Shown here piece after piece: positions 43,590-53,946 of a stretch of DNA of 64,000 nucleotides. The notes beneath the pieces are model-generated. The model had not been told where the DNA came from. It ran no database searches and saw only the letters and a list, made by a program, of their open reading frames with translations. The position numbers and the translations under genes were made by a program. Positions within the stretch are counted from its first letter, which is position 1. Each line of letters starts with the position of its first letter. The DNA is from Aphrocallistes beatrix (taxonomy: Eukaryota > Porifera > Hexactinellida > Sceptrulophora > Aphrocallistidae): positions 1,364,001 through 1,428,000 of the forward strand of contig OY725489.1 of the NCBI GenBank assembly GCA_963281255.1, written 5' to 3'.

Positions 43590-44626
43590 CGGGAAAAACT
43601 AATAGCATTTCAATTGTCAGGTTAGATAAGAAAGAATAGTTTGTTCAATCAATTAAGATAGATATCAGTTGGAATTTTTCAGAACAATGGACCTCTACAA
43701 ATTGAATGAGCTAATTAGATTTGAATTGATTCAACAGAGACTTTGTGTTACTTTTATTCGCCGGATTCCTATGTTACATCCACAATAGTTCGGAGGTCCG
43801 TATCTGGTGATTGAAGGTCATCACAACAGCGATAAAGTAGTCTGTCTGAATTAGGTAATGAAGATTAACTAATTATTCTGGAATGGTATAGTTCATTATT
43901 TTTTAAGTTCATTGCGGCAGAAAACGCAAATAAGAGTTCATTGTGCACACAGATAGTCCAGGAAGTGTAATACGTCTGTGAAGTTAATTGTATAGTTTCC
44001 TTTACTCGCTAGAACGAGGAATAGCAGAAAAATAAAAAAAATATTACAGCAATCATATGCTGTGGTGCCAAGTACTGTCCGCGTTTCGGAAGTTTTATTG
44101 CGGGAAGCTTACGGTAGTATTAATCGATTGCATTGGCATTAGATTGAGAAATGTGCACACGAATCTTAGAGTAAACAATTGCTCTTTTGTCAATAAAATC
44201 AGTCTAGCGAAAATTCCAAAACATTATTAATGATAATTAATTAAATTCCATCCATTCGAATCAATCATTTTGCTGAAAAGGTCGTCTCCAAACAGTTCAT
44301 ATTGTCACATGACAAGTAGAACGAGATTAGGTATTCTACAAAGTTTTATCGAACCATCCACAGAAACAGGGATTTCAGAACCTCGCATAGAATTCCTAGG
44401 AAAAACTTCAATCCATAATCACATAAACCACTGACAATTAGCGTGCTTAGATACCTCTTCTCAAAATATTATGGAAGAATACTATGACCTCTAAATTGGA
44501 GCAGAAAGTGGGCTCTGAAAAGAATGCTGCAATCTATTGCATAACAAGTATTATATAGATATAATTGAAATTATGACAATCTGATCTCAATTATTTAATA
44601 ATTACGTACAGTAGATATTAGATATA
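43590..44626. other. Intergenic, 5' flank of VPS28
   Basis: AT-rich; no gene seen. Confidence 0.45.
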
Positions 44627-45145
44627 CAGGGTGGCTCATAAGTTCTGTGACAAGCTTCATTAGGTATAAAATTTCTTATACTCAAACAATCTCAGCTATT
44701 ATGGTCTTTAGAGATTCTAATTCGAATATTCTCAATGATTTTAAAAGATTTTTCCAGTCTAAGACCTGGAACTGTGTTTTGTATGGTGATTTTTATGGGG
44801 AAAAAATGTGTCCTAGCACGCAGCGAAAATCGAGAATCAGGGCCCACTGCTTTTCAAATTATCTTTCTAGAGTCTGCAAATTCTATGAAAAATTGGCTCT
44901 CACATTTCCCTCGAACACTCTTAATTTGTAGAAATATAAGATGTTTATATCAGTACATATTGAGGACCATTTGGATCAGATTTTTGGTGAGGTGAAAAAA
45001 AAGTGCAATTTTGGGTGGTTTTGCAAAATGTACCAAATTTGATCTCGTGAAATAATAACTTTCTCTCATTTCTGATAATGAATTCAATGGATTTATGAAA
45101 TATTTCCATAGTGAATGAAAGGTATCGGGTGCTAAATCTTCATAG
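44627..45145. mobile_element. Half of a mariner-type foldback element, cut by a gap
   Basis: Starts CAGGGTGGCTCATAAGTTCT after TA, and follows the same sequence as the arms of 29511-30435, but without the nested MITE. It runs into the N gap, where the other arm probably lies; an inverted repeat is a common reason for assembly failure. Confidence 0.7.
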
Positions 45146-45345
45146 NNNNNNNNNNNNNNNNNNNNNNNNNNNNNNNNNNNNNNNNNNNNNNNNNNNNNNN
45201 NNNNNNNNNNNNNNNNNNNNNNNNNNNNNNNNNNNNNNNNNNNNNNNNNNNNNNNNNNNNNNNNNNNNNNNNNNNNNNNNNNNNNNNNNNNNNNNNNNNN
45301 NNNNNNNNNNNNNNNNNNNNNNNNNNNNNNNNNNNNNNNNNNNNN
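45146..45345. other. Assembly gap of exactly 200 N
   Basis: Hides the last ~15 codons of the HOP2 gene and probably the second arm of the foldback element at 44627. Confidence 0.9.
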
Positions 45346-45927
45346 GAACAGCTCGCGCTTGGACTTGGGGTACTCCTCTAAGATCTGGTCCAGCATGTTC
45401 ATGGCCATCCGCTTCCGCTTCCGCCAGTGCCCCACCCCGGTGGAGTGCTCCCGCTGAACGCTGGACTTCTCCTCTTCAGTGATCCGTTCGCCGTCTCTAG
45501 ATTCCAACTCTTGCAGCTGAGCAGTCAGTTCTTTGATCGTCTGGTTAGACTCTTCGAGTTTGGCTTCCGCCTGCTCCAGAGTGAGTTCGTTCTTCCTTCG
45601 CTTCTGCTCTTCCTCCAAAGCTCTCCACTCCGCTTTCAGCTTCTTCACATTCAATTCTCCCGCTTCAATGTCTCTATCCAGCTGCTTCATCTCGCTATCA
45701 GTGGGGCGATGCATCGTACTCTGCTCGATGCAGTACACTTTCTGTTTGTTGTAGACTTTCTCTTTGACTTTGTTCTGAGACACGTACAGGTCTAGTGCTC
45801 GCTGCACGGCTGCCTTGCCCACCTCCTTGTTCAGGTTGCAGGTGATGTCCTGCACACTGTACGGCCTGTTCTGCTTGTGGAGGTAGTCCAGCACCTTCTG
45901 GAACTCCTCGCTCTCCTTCTTGCTCAT
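45346..45927 (-). CDS. PSMC3IP: HOP2 homologue (homologous-pairing protein 2), C-terminus in gap
   Basis: Starts at ATG 45927 (MSKKESEEFQKVLDYL), with 194 codons before the gap. The winged-helix DNA-binding domain is at residues about 10-70 (QNRPYSVQDITCNL, GKAAVQRALDLYV, KVKEKVYNKQKVYC). A leucine-zipper coiled coil follows (about 78-150), then the conserved HWRKRKRMAMNMLDQILEEYPKSK block that matches the human protein. Human HOP2 has 217 residues, so only a short tail is missing. With MND1 it stimulates DMC1/RAD51 strand invasion in meiosis. Upstream in-frame codons run into a hAT MITE and are not part of the gene. No intron is visible. Confidence 0.93.
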
Positions 45928-45986
45928 ACTGCTGATGACGTGGTATACTACAGATAAGGTAATACTCACAATGTTATGGTAGTCAG

Positions 45987-46205
45987 CAGTGCTCGACAAA
46001 ATCAAAATTTGGTAGTGGCTATCTAAACCACCAGTTTACTTTTCTGGTGGCTAATAGTCACCAAATTCTCAATACACTACATAAATAGACCAGTACTACT
46101 TCATAAAATTTGGTGGCTTAGTTAACCACCACGATCAGGAATTTGGTGGTTTATGCTATATTTTGGTAGCTATTGCCACTAAACCACTAGATTTGTTGAG
46201 CACTG
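45987..46205. mobile_element. hAT-type MITE immediately upstream of HOP2
   Basis: 219 bp, ends CAGTGCTCGACAAAATC and AGATTTGTTGAGCACTG, flanked by GTAGTCAG on both sides (45979-45986 and 46206-46213). The interior has several inverted TTTGGTGG words. It lies 60 bases from the HOP2 start codon, in the promoter region. Confidence 0.92.
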
Positions 46206-46659
46206 GTAGTCAGGCCTCTCAACCAGTAATCCAACTAAATCGTGAGATATCATATGGTAGAATAGCATTACGAACAGTGGTTCGAAATCTGAGATAATAG
46301 TAATGGTAACAACGGAAATCGTGCACAAGACGAGATCGTGCCTGAGTAGTATGATATTCCTAATAATGTATTGTTATTTTTGAAGGAATTCGAGTTTAGT
46401 CACATCTTGTCCTGGCATCTTGTATCATTGGATTGACTTAAATGCATGTGTTAAATATGGAGAGGTACAACTGTAGAGTCCCTTAGCAAGTCATAGCGCT
46501 GACTGGCCATAAGTAACTTCCAGCAGAGTAAGCATAGAGATGACAGAACTGTACAGTTATATAAGAATACCTTGGAGCTGGCAGAAAAAAAAATTCTTAT
46601 ATGTGTACAGTGCTAGAGCACATTTACATGGAAAGGGGATCTACGTATTGGATCTATTG
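46206..46659. other. Intergenic
   Basis: No gene seen. A B-box-like GGTTCGAAATC at 46279 lacks any tRNA fold around it. Confidence 0.45.
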
Positions 46660-46794
46660 CAGCGGTGGGCAACCTGGGGCCCGCGAGACTAAATTTGATG
46701 GCCTGCGACTCTTTTCAAACACTCTATTATGGAGCCCGCGTGTTAGTGATTGTAATTCAAAATAGGCCCACCTAATTTTAGTTGCCCGCCACTG
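46660..46794. mobile_element. hAT-type MITE (GGGGCCCGCG family)
   Basis: 135 bp, starts CAGCGGTGGGCAACCTGG and ends GTTGCCCGCCACTG, flanked by ATCTATTG on both sides (46652-46659 and 46795-46802). The same family, inverted and longer, is at 50802-51177. Confidence 0.93.
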
Positions 46795-46951
46795 ATCTAT
46801 TGTGTACGACCTTGATTGAAAATATTACAAAACATTTAAAATTTAATTTGTTATAAAATAAATAATATTTTCCTACATCTCGGAGCTGAGAGAAATATAC
46901 CTAAACATGAGTGAACCAAGAATAAACATATAAACAGACTCGTACTCAAAC

Positions 46952-47452
46952 TCAAAGCTTGAAAGTAAGGATAGTGGCAGACTGCAGTGAGCTCTTGCTG
47001 GTGAGGGAGAGAGGATTGTTGGAGATATCCACTTCAGATAGAGAGGGCAAGAAGAAGAAACATTCTAGCGTGACATTCTCGACTAAGTTAGAACTTACAT
47101 CTATCAGCGTAAGAGAAGGGAGTTTCATAATCGAGTCAGGGATGAGAGCAAATTTATTATTAGAAGCATTGAGAACTTGTAACTGAACCATGAGAGATGC
47201 CTCATCAGGAAGTTGGACAAGGCTATTGTGAGAAAGATTTAGATGTGTAATGTTCTCAAAGGTTGAGAAGAATTTGGCTGAGAGAGTAGAAATGGCATTG
47301 ATGGACAAGTCAATCGTGCGAATTTGTGCGTGTTTTAAAATTAGATAGATTCCATCTGGAAACTTCTTAAGATCACAGCCACTGAGAGAAAGATGCCCCG
47401 ACTCGGAGGCAAGAAGACTAGCTTGACCAACTTTAGCTGCTTCCAAAGCCAT
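46952..47452 (-). CDS. LRRC20-like leucine-rich repeat protein
   Basis: 166 residues from ATG 47452, single exon. The N-terminal helix is followed by GHLSLSGCDLKKFPDGIYLIL, like the start of LRRC20 (LDLAECKLVSFPIGIYKVL in human). About four to five leucine-rich repeats follow (IRTIDLSINAIS, ITHLNLSHNSLVQLP, LQVLNASNNKFALIP, LTLIDVSSNLV, LSEVDISNNPLS). The order, the small size (human about 184) and the wording fit LRRC20, a little-studied cytosolic protein. The C-terminus ends soon after the last repeat. No membrane segment or other domain. Confidence 0.78.
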   Translation of the reverse strand: MALEAAKVGQASLLASESGHLSLSGCDLKKFPDGIYLILKHAQIRTIDLSINAISTLSAKFFSTFENITHLNLSHNSLVQLPDEASLMVQLQVLNASNNKFALIPDSIMKLPSLTLIDVSSNLVENVTLECFFFLPSLSEVDISNNPLSLTSKSSLQSATILTFKL

Positions 47453-47807
47453 GAGTAGATGCAGCTAATGAGGACTAGGAATAGCAAGAATGAGGCAATT
47501 CTTCTGCCATATCACCATAGCGGCGGATACATGGTTTAGGCGTCAGGCCAAGTCGATTTGACCATGAAATCTGAGTTAACATTTCGAATAACTTATCTGA
47601 CATCGGTCGAACTCATAACCGAGGTTATTACAAAATACACAAAATATCTGTGTTTGGTCAAGTACTTTAGTATAATTTCAACATAGGAAACTTTAGAAAA
47701 TTGACTCTTAGAAAGGATATGCATTGTCAGATTTAAATTTTGATTTTGAATCAAAGTTGATTTATGATAATTTTGTATTGTAATGATTAAATGAGAATAA
47801 ATGTATG

Positions 47808-47849
<42 letters not shown>

Positions 47850-48005
47850 ATTAATCGAGTTTTAATAGTAAGGATTAGGTTATATGATAGAGAAAAATTC
47901 AAATGACCTCCAACAGTTGAACCAACACTAATAAGTTATATTTAAAAAATCCTCTATCGTAGCATTAAATGCATTGGTTAGGGGTGGCATATGTATATAT
48001 ATATA
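47453..48005. other. Intergenic with a lone TA tract and repeat terminus
   Basis: A (TA)n run (about 47811-47845) ends in ATTAATCGAGTTTTAATAG at 47850, continuing to GGAT at 47875. This is the same 26-base terminus as in the elements at 245-806 and 53881-55150, but without their body. Nothing else supported. Confidence 0.6.
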
Positions 48006-48665
48006 CTATCCGGACAAAAGTATTCAACCACCACGAAAACCTCCATGCAAATAGTACAGTAAAACTCGGTTAGTACGTACTCAGATAATAGGTACTTCGG
48101 GTTAGTACGTACTCATTTCTCTGAACCAAAATCCATCTATAAAATAGATTTTATATGTACAAGTAGTATAAACTCGGTTAGTACGTACTTACGGATAATA
48201 CGTACTAACAATTCCTTCCCGGAAGGGGTACGTCTTATCCGAGTTCTACTGTATTAAAGTGGATCTATTCATAAAGGAATATGTACTCGAACTACAAGAA
48301 ATATTCTATTTTTTATTTCAAATTCGTAAACTTGTACACATCCGAATTACTCATTTTTTGAAAGTTCCAACACAAAGACTTATTCACATGTAGAAAATTA
48401 TCAATATGTGCCACTTTGTGTCACTAATCACCATTATATATAATGGGCATGACTAGAAACAAGTAACATCAGGTATCAAGGGCAGATATTTTAAAGCCTG
48501 GGAGTTAGTAATTGCGTTGAAGCTCACAATTATGAGTAGTTAGAATGTGTAGATTATGAATTTGAAATGAAAAAAGAGTGTATTTCTTAAGGTTTGAGTG
48601 TATATTCCTTTATGAATAGATCCACTTTTAATAATATTTGTAATTGTTCGTGGTGGTCGAATATA
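48006..48665. mobile_element. Tc1-type MITE with another MITE nested in it
   Basis: The left end CTATCCGGACAAAAGTATTC carries the CCGGACAAAAGTATT word common in Tc1-like ends. The right end reads GTTCGTGGTGGTCGAATA, complementary to the left CACCACGAA region. Inner arms GTGGATCTATTCATAAAGGA and its complement (48602-48622) pair. The left arm is broken by 48057-48251. Confidence 0.7.
48057..48251. mobile_element. Nested mariner-type MITE
   Basis: 195 bp, ends CAGTAAAACTCGG and CCGAGTTCTACTG, TA on each side (48055-48056 and 48252-48253). GTTAGTACGTACT is repeated inside. Confidence 0.85.
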
Positions 48666-48873
48666 TATATAATATTAAGAGGGATGGTTATATGTATATC
48701 CTGGAAAAGCTGGATGAAATCATGCTAGCACATATTGTCTCAATAAAGGCATGATTTCAGATAATAATTAAGTATTCAACGGGCAATTGTAAAGCTACAG
48801 AGAAAATTGGAGTACATAATAGCGATTGAGTACACTCAAAACAAGAAAAATGCACTTAAATGACTAGAAAGAG

Positions 48874-49287
48874 TTACTCTTTAGATTTCTTCGAACGGGA
48901 TTTCACAAAATCCTCTACAAACATCTTCTGAGGTAGTTTTGGAATCTTACTAGCTATCTCGGATAACGGGAACCAGTGACGCTGACATTTGTAATGTTTA
49001 TCTTGCCAATCATCATGCAGCTCTAGCATGACGAGAGAATACACTTTGGTCAGCACGGAAATGCCTGATTTGGAAATGTGGGTGTACTCTCCGATATAGT
49101 GCGGGTCCCCTCCTAGGTAGCCCATCTCCTCCAGTGACTCTCTAATCGCGGATTCTGACGCATCTTCGCCCGGTTCTATCCCTCCTCCTGGCAGTGACCA
49201 TCTATCTGGGTTGGACTTAGATGCACACAGCATCACCTCTTGTTTGCTCGCGTCTCTGAAGCACAAAGCCCCGGCTCTATGCTTCAT
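48874..49287 (-). CDS. Diphosphoinositol polyphosphate phosphohydrolase (NUDT3/NUDT4-like Nudix)
   Basis: 137 residues from ATG 49287, single exon. The opening KHRAGALCFRD and SKSNPDRWSLPGGGIEPGED match the DIPP group. The Nudix box reads GGIEPGEDASESAIRESLEEMGY: the catalytic glutamates (REx(2)EE) are present, though the usual hydrophobic residue after RE is serine. A later DDWQDKHYKCQRHWFPLSEI block matches the substrate-binding end of the fold. DIPPs remove the beta-phosphate from inositol pyrophosphates and cleave diadenosine polyphosphates; they act in the cytosol. A lysine/serine-rich tail ends the protein. Confidence 0.9.
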   Translation of the reverse strand: MKHRAGALCFRDASKQEVMLCASKSNPDRWSLPGGGIEPGEDASESAIRESLEEMGYLGGDPHYIGEYTHISKSGISVLTKVYSLVMLELHDDWQDKHYKCQRHWFPLSEIASKIPKLPQKMFVEDFVKSRSKKSKE

Positions 49288-50162
49288 AGCTCTAAGTTAG
49301 TTCAGACATAATGACGTAATGGATTGATTTAACAGTGCACTATTTCCACATTTCGCCAATTTTGACAAAATGGGAATGAACAAAGTAGGAATTTATCAGC
49401 TGATATATTACATACAATAAATTTTTATCCCGAATTGCTAAATCAGAATATACATAATTTACCGTTCAAATCATGAAAATATTCGTCTTAAAATATCCGG
49501 CCTATCCTTTAGTTAAACTTATAAACGTATAAATAATAAATACATTCGGACTCACACAAGGGCTTAGAGAGGGGAGGGGGCAATTGTCCCCCTCCTGGCT
49601 GGATAAAGTCTGAATATTTATTTAGCAATTTATAAAATAATTGGTGAGAGGGGAGTGTTATCGGAGGTAATTTGTATTTCTAAAACCTCAAAATTAGATG
49701 AATCTGTCAAATTGTGGGACAAATTGTTGTTAGCTTCCAGGGGCAAAGCCCCTGGACCCCACTGGGGGGGTTTACAGCGACCCCTTACAAAAATTCCTGG
49801 CTATGCCCATGGACTCACATATTCTCCCCCTCTCTAGATCTGCCATTTTCATGGGATTGTGCTCATTGTGAATATTATATAACAAAAATCAATTGATTGC
49901 CAAAATTATACAAAAATGACTTCATAACACAAAGAAGATAAAGTTTAATTAAACAACAAATATGAAATAAACAGTTTTAAAGATCTGAATATTTAGTGGC
50001 TACTAATAAGTTGAACAAAATCTATTCGAGCCAATAAACCTACTCAATTGTTTGATGAAGAAAGATTAAGAAAAAACTATTTTAATTATACAGCAGAAAG
50101 TATGTACAGAATATTTCAATCTCCATTGGCCTCATCCACGCCAGTCTCAACGTCAGAGGGCA
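49288..50162. other. Intergenic with a decayed DNA element
   Basis: About 49558-49830 holds GGGGCAAAGCCCC (49740-49752) and other C/G-rich words and ends near ATGCCCATGGACTCACA. It resembles in style the block near 17757-17920. Ends and target duplication are not clear. No gene. Confidence 0.45.
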
Positions 50163-50744
50163 TCACATGTAGACGGGCATTTTGGTGGCAATTACCTTCC
50201 TGCAGTTGTGGCACTGCGACATTCTATTGGTGCACTGCTTGCAGGCGGTGTGGCCACAGGGTACGAACACGATCAGTCGATGATCTCCCCCGTCGAAATC
50301 CTCAAAGCAGACGGAACAAGAGGGTTTCTCAGTAGAATCGACGGAAGTGGTGAGTTTAGGAACTGGCCTAGGCGGGGCTTTGGGTGGTTCGGGTTTGCTA
50401 GTTTTGGAGGGAGAGTACGAAAAAGATTTGGAAGAAAGAGAAGGCTGACGTGGCTGGTATGAAGTGGAGTGGGGAGATTTATCCTGGCTGCTTGGAGTGG
50501 CTCGTTCTAAAACCCGCAGACATTGCGGGTTGTAGGTCCAAGAAGACCCGTTCACCTCAACACGCACGTCTCCATCCTGATAGAGACGGGCGATCTTACC
50601 CTTCTGTCCGATAGTTCCTGCCATCGCGTCTACCCAGCCGCCATGGTCCACTTGGTACTGTTTGACCTTCTTCTCATCCCCCATTATCTGGACACGGTCT
50701 CCGATGTTCAGTCCGTGTTCGAAATTCGGCGGTTCTTGAGCCAT
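50163..50744 (-). CDS. Short Mind bomb-like protein: REP/Mib repeat plus RING E3
   Basis: 193 residues from ATG 50744, single exon. Residues about 8-80 (GLNIGDRVQIMGDEKKVKQY, GGWVDAMAGTIGQKGKI, QDGDVRVEVNGSSWTYNP) match the substrate-binding REP domain of Mind bomb E3 ligases. A serine/proline-rich linker follows (about 85-135). The C-terminus is a C3HC4-type RING: CSVCFEDF, then VPCGHTACKQC, then CHNCRKVI, spaced as in the MIB third RING. Full Mind bomb proteins have about 1000 residues with MZM, REP, ankyrin and three RING domains; all but one REP half and one RING are absent. The role is likely ubiquitin ligation, possibly on a Notch-ligand-like tail; the substrate is unknown. Confidence 0.85.
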   Translation of the reverse strand: MAQEPPNFEHGLNIGDRVQIMGDEKKVKQYQVDHGGWVDAMAGTIGQKGKIARLYQDGDVRVEVNGSSWTYNPQCLRVLERATPSSQDKSPHSTSYQPRQPSLSSKSFSYSPSKTSKPEPPKAPPRPVPKLTTSVDSTEKPSCSVCFEDFDGGDHRLIVFVPCGHTACKQCTNRMSQCHNCRKVIATKMPVYM

Positions 50745-50801
50745 GGAAAATGAGCTAAACTTAAATAACTATGATGTAACATTACGTGTATAAATCTATA
50801 T

Positions 50802-51177
50802 CAGTGGTGGGCCACCTTAATCCTTAAGTGGGCCACAATTGGGGCCCGCGAGGGGTCTCGCGGGCCCCAATTCTGTCAGCCCTTGTTACGGTCACATCAC
50901 CATGGCCGTAGCAAGAATTGACAATAGAAACCTATATGGAAGCAATGTAATAACTAAAATTATACTTCTAAATGCAAAAATAACTAAGTAAAATAAATTG
51001 AATCATTATATAATGATTATATAAAATATATTGATATTCAGCATCAATTTCACACCAAAATTAGGCGGGCCCATTTTGAATTAGAATCACTAACACGCGG
51101 GCCCCATAATAGAGTGTTTAAAAAGAGTCGCGGGCCATCAAATTTAGTTTCGCGGGCCCCAGGTTGCCCACCGCTGA
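50802..51177. mobile_element. hAT-type MITE (GGGGCCCGCG family), inverted copy
   Basis: 376 bp, ends CAGTGGTGGGCCACC and AGGTTGCCCACCGCTG, flanked by ATCTATAT on both sides (50794-50801 and 51178-51185). Its right 120 bp is the reverse complement of the element at 46660-46794. An internal GC palindrome GGGGCCCGCGA...TCGCGGGCCCC lies near 50840-50868. Confidence 0.93.
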
Positions 51178-51185
51178 TCTATATA

Positions 51186-52358
51186 CAACACTGAAATACA
51201 CCAAAATGGCATAAAATCATGAAAAGTGGGACAGCGGCACTGCTCCATCTCATATTTTAAAACAAGATTTTTGTTTGTTTGTTCGAATTTATCTAAGAAC
51301 TGGGAAGTCGTAGGGCTACGAAAATTGGCATTCGGGTGCCAAATGGTGAGTAACCGAACTAGTTCATTAGAGAAATATTATTATTTTGTAGGGGAAAGAA
51401 TTGAAAGAACTGGACTGGTTTAATCTCCCTTTCGGGGACCTTCGCCTCTGGGTCAGGAAATTCTTGGCGCCACTATTGAATAGTATTGTTCAACTAAGGC
51501 CACCCATATATACAATAAATAAGGTCTAAATTTTAAAAATTATAAATTGCAGCCCAATTTCAAAAGGTAAATTTATTGTATAAAGTAATTATGTTTTAGA
51601 TTGACTGAGTCAATTAAAGCTAAATGGAAAATTTTTACAGAAGTGTTTAAATTTTCTTATGCACTCTATGTGTCCAAAATGCTAGGATTGCATTTATGGA
51701 TTTTGAGTTATGGCTTTTTGGACTATAAATGGTGTCTAATTTGTCATTTGGTGTCACATCAAAAATCGTATAGTAACTTCGTCTGGCGATAAACATTTAA
51801 CATCCTTCAGTCCAAATTTCATTTTTCTCGCACTTATGGTATTCCCGAAAAACCTGTTATGGAGGAAATAAATATATGTACATAGGGAGGCACTCATTTC
51901 TGAAGTAAGCCATTATACATACTAGAATAGTCGGCAAACTAAAAACAAAAACAAACAAAATATCAGAAAGATTCCCCAGTTTATCTCCACCTTTATCAAG
52001 CAGTCGCCATCCAGACATCCTACAAATGAGCTGGGATACCAAGTGAGTCTAGTTATTGCTCAATTAAGTCCCACTGTCCTAGACGACACTCACTTTATTT
52101 ATTAACCAATTAAAGCTTCCGCAAATATGAAGAAGTATATTATTCTCCAACAAATATATCAAAATAATGTCACTGTTGCAGTTTATGGCCATGCCTGGTG
52201 TGCACGGTGTACACCAGGCATGGCCATATATAACACGAAAAAATCATAATAAACACGTTCATTACGTAAACATATATTATTAGCTGCAGCTTAGAAGGCT
52301 TGGAGTTTGTTTTCTTCTTTCCCATCCACTATATTTATTCTTTGTTTAGAGTCTACTG
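51186..52358. other. Intergenic with one strong hairpin
   Basis: AT-rich. A 45-base inverted repeat at 52184-52228 (TATGGCCATGCCTGGTGT and its complement around a 9-base loop) stands out. No gene supported. Confidence 0.55.
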
Positions 52359-53280
52359 CTATCCTTTAGGGGAGTATAACTTTCCTGCAACCTTTCCCTC
52401 CCTACCAATCTTCTGTATAAGGATTCCGTCTGGAGAGAATATTCTGATACAGTGACCACTATAGTCACTCATCAGAATATTTTCATATGAATCTAGACAG
52501 AAGTGACAAGCATACTTGATGTCGTTTCCTGTTACTAGGGAGCGTATGAAGCTGCCATCTATTTTGAATACTTGGATTTGAACTAGATGGAAGTTATTAT
52601 CCCAGCAGCTGAATAGAACAAACATTTGTTGTTTGTGTAGAATGATTCTTGAGGAGTTGTATCTTCATCAAACGAGATACCCTTCAGAAAAATCTTCTTA
52701 GTAGGCTTTAGGTTGAGATCAAATATATGTACTGTCAGGGACTCATCTTGAGACTTATCGACACAAGTGTAGATTAGGGATCTTCTATTGATATCCCGTG
52801 TATAGAAGTGTTAAGTTTCATTTTTTTAACTGTTTCTCCTTTCATATTTAGTTTGAGAAAATAAGGCGTGAAGGAATGTGTCATCAGGGATAAGTGGTCT
52901 TTATGAATATTCATGTACTGACAGTTACTCATCAGTGGATTGCGTAGAGTTGAGTGGTGATTGCCTTCACTCGTAAATACTTATATTCTCTCAGAAAAAG
53001 AATTCTCACCTACATAGATCAGCTGGCTGGTGGGATCGATACATATTGCCGTAGGGACATTTAGTTGATCTTTTTCTTCACCTTCTTTAACTCCATGCCA
53101 GATAGGTGGAGTCCTGAACCTGTATGGATTGAGTGGTTTCAGAATGCGACACTTCTCTTCCAGTGTCCTCGGTATCTCTTCCATCTGACAGCTGATCGAC
53201 ACACGTAGGAACAAAACCTGTTTTGTAAGGTTCTTCTCCATTTCTTCTTTGATATTCTTGAGTTGTTTCTGTAGGAACTC
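52359..53280 (-). pseudogene. NHL-repeat (TRIM-like) pseudogene
   Basis: From right to left on the minus strand: a coiled-coil-like start (QEFLQKQLKNIKEEMEKN, near 53270-53220), a linker, then NHL blades QLNVPTAICIDPTSQLIYVG (near 53070-53010) and, in other frames, FDLNLKPTKKIFLKG (near 52720) and YENILMSDYSGHCIRIFSP (near 52490-52430). Stop codons and frame changes at about 52980 and 52790-52780 break the frame, and a stop precedes the coiled coil. The order coiled coil plus NHL propeller is that of TRIM-NHL proteins. It is a dead relative of the fragment at 1257-1964. Confidence 0.75.
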
Positions 53281-53751
53281 TTGTTATGATTTCTCTTGAA
53301 ATGAATGATTATTCTGAAAACTTTTACTATTAAAACAAGCTTGTTGTTGGTTAGTTCGTTTGTTCCTTATAGTTCAAAATTTGCACACATGCGATATTGT
53401 CTTGGTCAGTGGTGTATTAGGGTTGTTACTAAAATCCGGGACGGGATATTCCGGGTTTTGACTAAAATACAGGACACATTTGAAACTGTCATAATGGACC
53501 CACGTTTCACTGGATATTATATTTACAGGTACTGTAGGTACGGCGTTTACCCTTCCACAAGCCTAGATCGGAGTGACTGGCTATGCGTCTGCATTAGTCA
53601 CACACAAGTTAATTAATAACGATAATGTTATTTCTGCAATTCAATTGTGCATATAACTTGCAAGTCAATACTACTATGTGGGTGTTCAATCATTCTGAAG
53701 TGTAACTATGATAAATCACTTAGTATGTTACTAATTAGCAGTATTTGACAG

Positions 53752-53873
53752 GATAACTTCTGAAGTTCTCTCTATCTTTCAAAACCCTCAAGATATTTAT
53801 ATTACATCTCCTCCTCAGAAGCCTAAAGCAGGCCAAGTGTTTCTATACAAAGCTGACAATCCAGGACTGGAAG
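53752..53873 (+). CDS. Possible lone exon
   Basis: A 122-base open segment bounded by TTGACAG and GGAAG-GTATTC splice-like sites, reading ITSEVLSIFQNPQDIYITSP and then PKAGQVFLYKADNPGLE. The amino-acid texture is coding-like, but no neighbouring exon is visible and the transposon array begins only 8 bases after the donor. Family not recognised. Confidence 0.25.
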
Positions 53874-53880
53874 GTATTCT

Positions 53881-53909
53881 ATCCTTACTATTAAAACTCG
53901 ATTAATATT

Positions 53910-53946
<37 letters not shown>

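Noticed and set aside
46270..46300. GGTTCGAAATC resembling a tRNA B box
   Set aside because: No acceptor stem, A box or cloverleaf can be built around it.
50208..50753. Plus-strand frames opposite the REP+RING gene
   Set aside because: Antisense shadows; the minus strand has clear RING and REP motifs.
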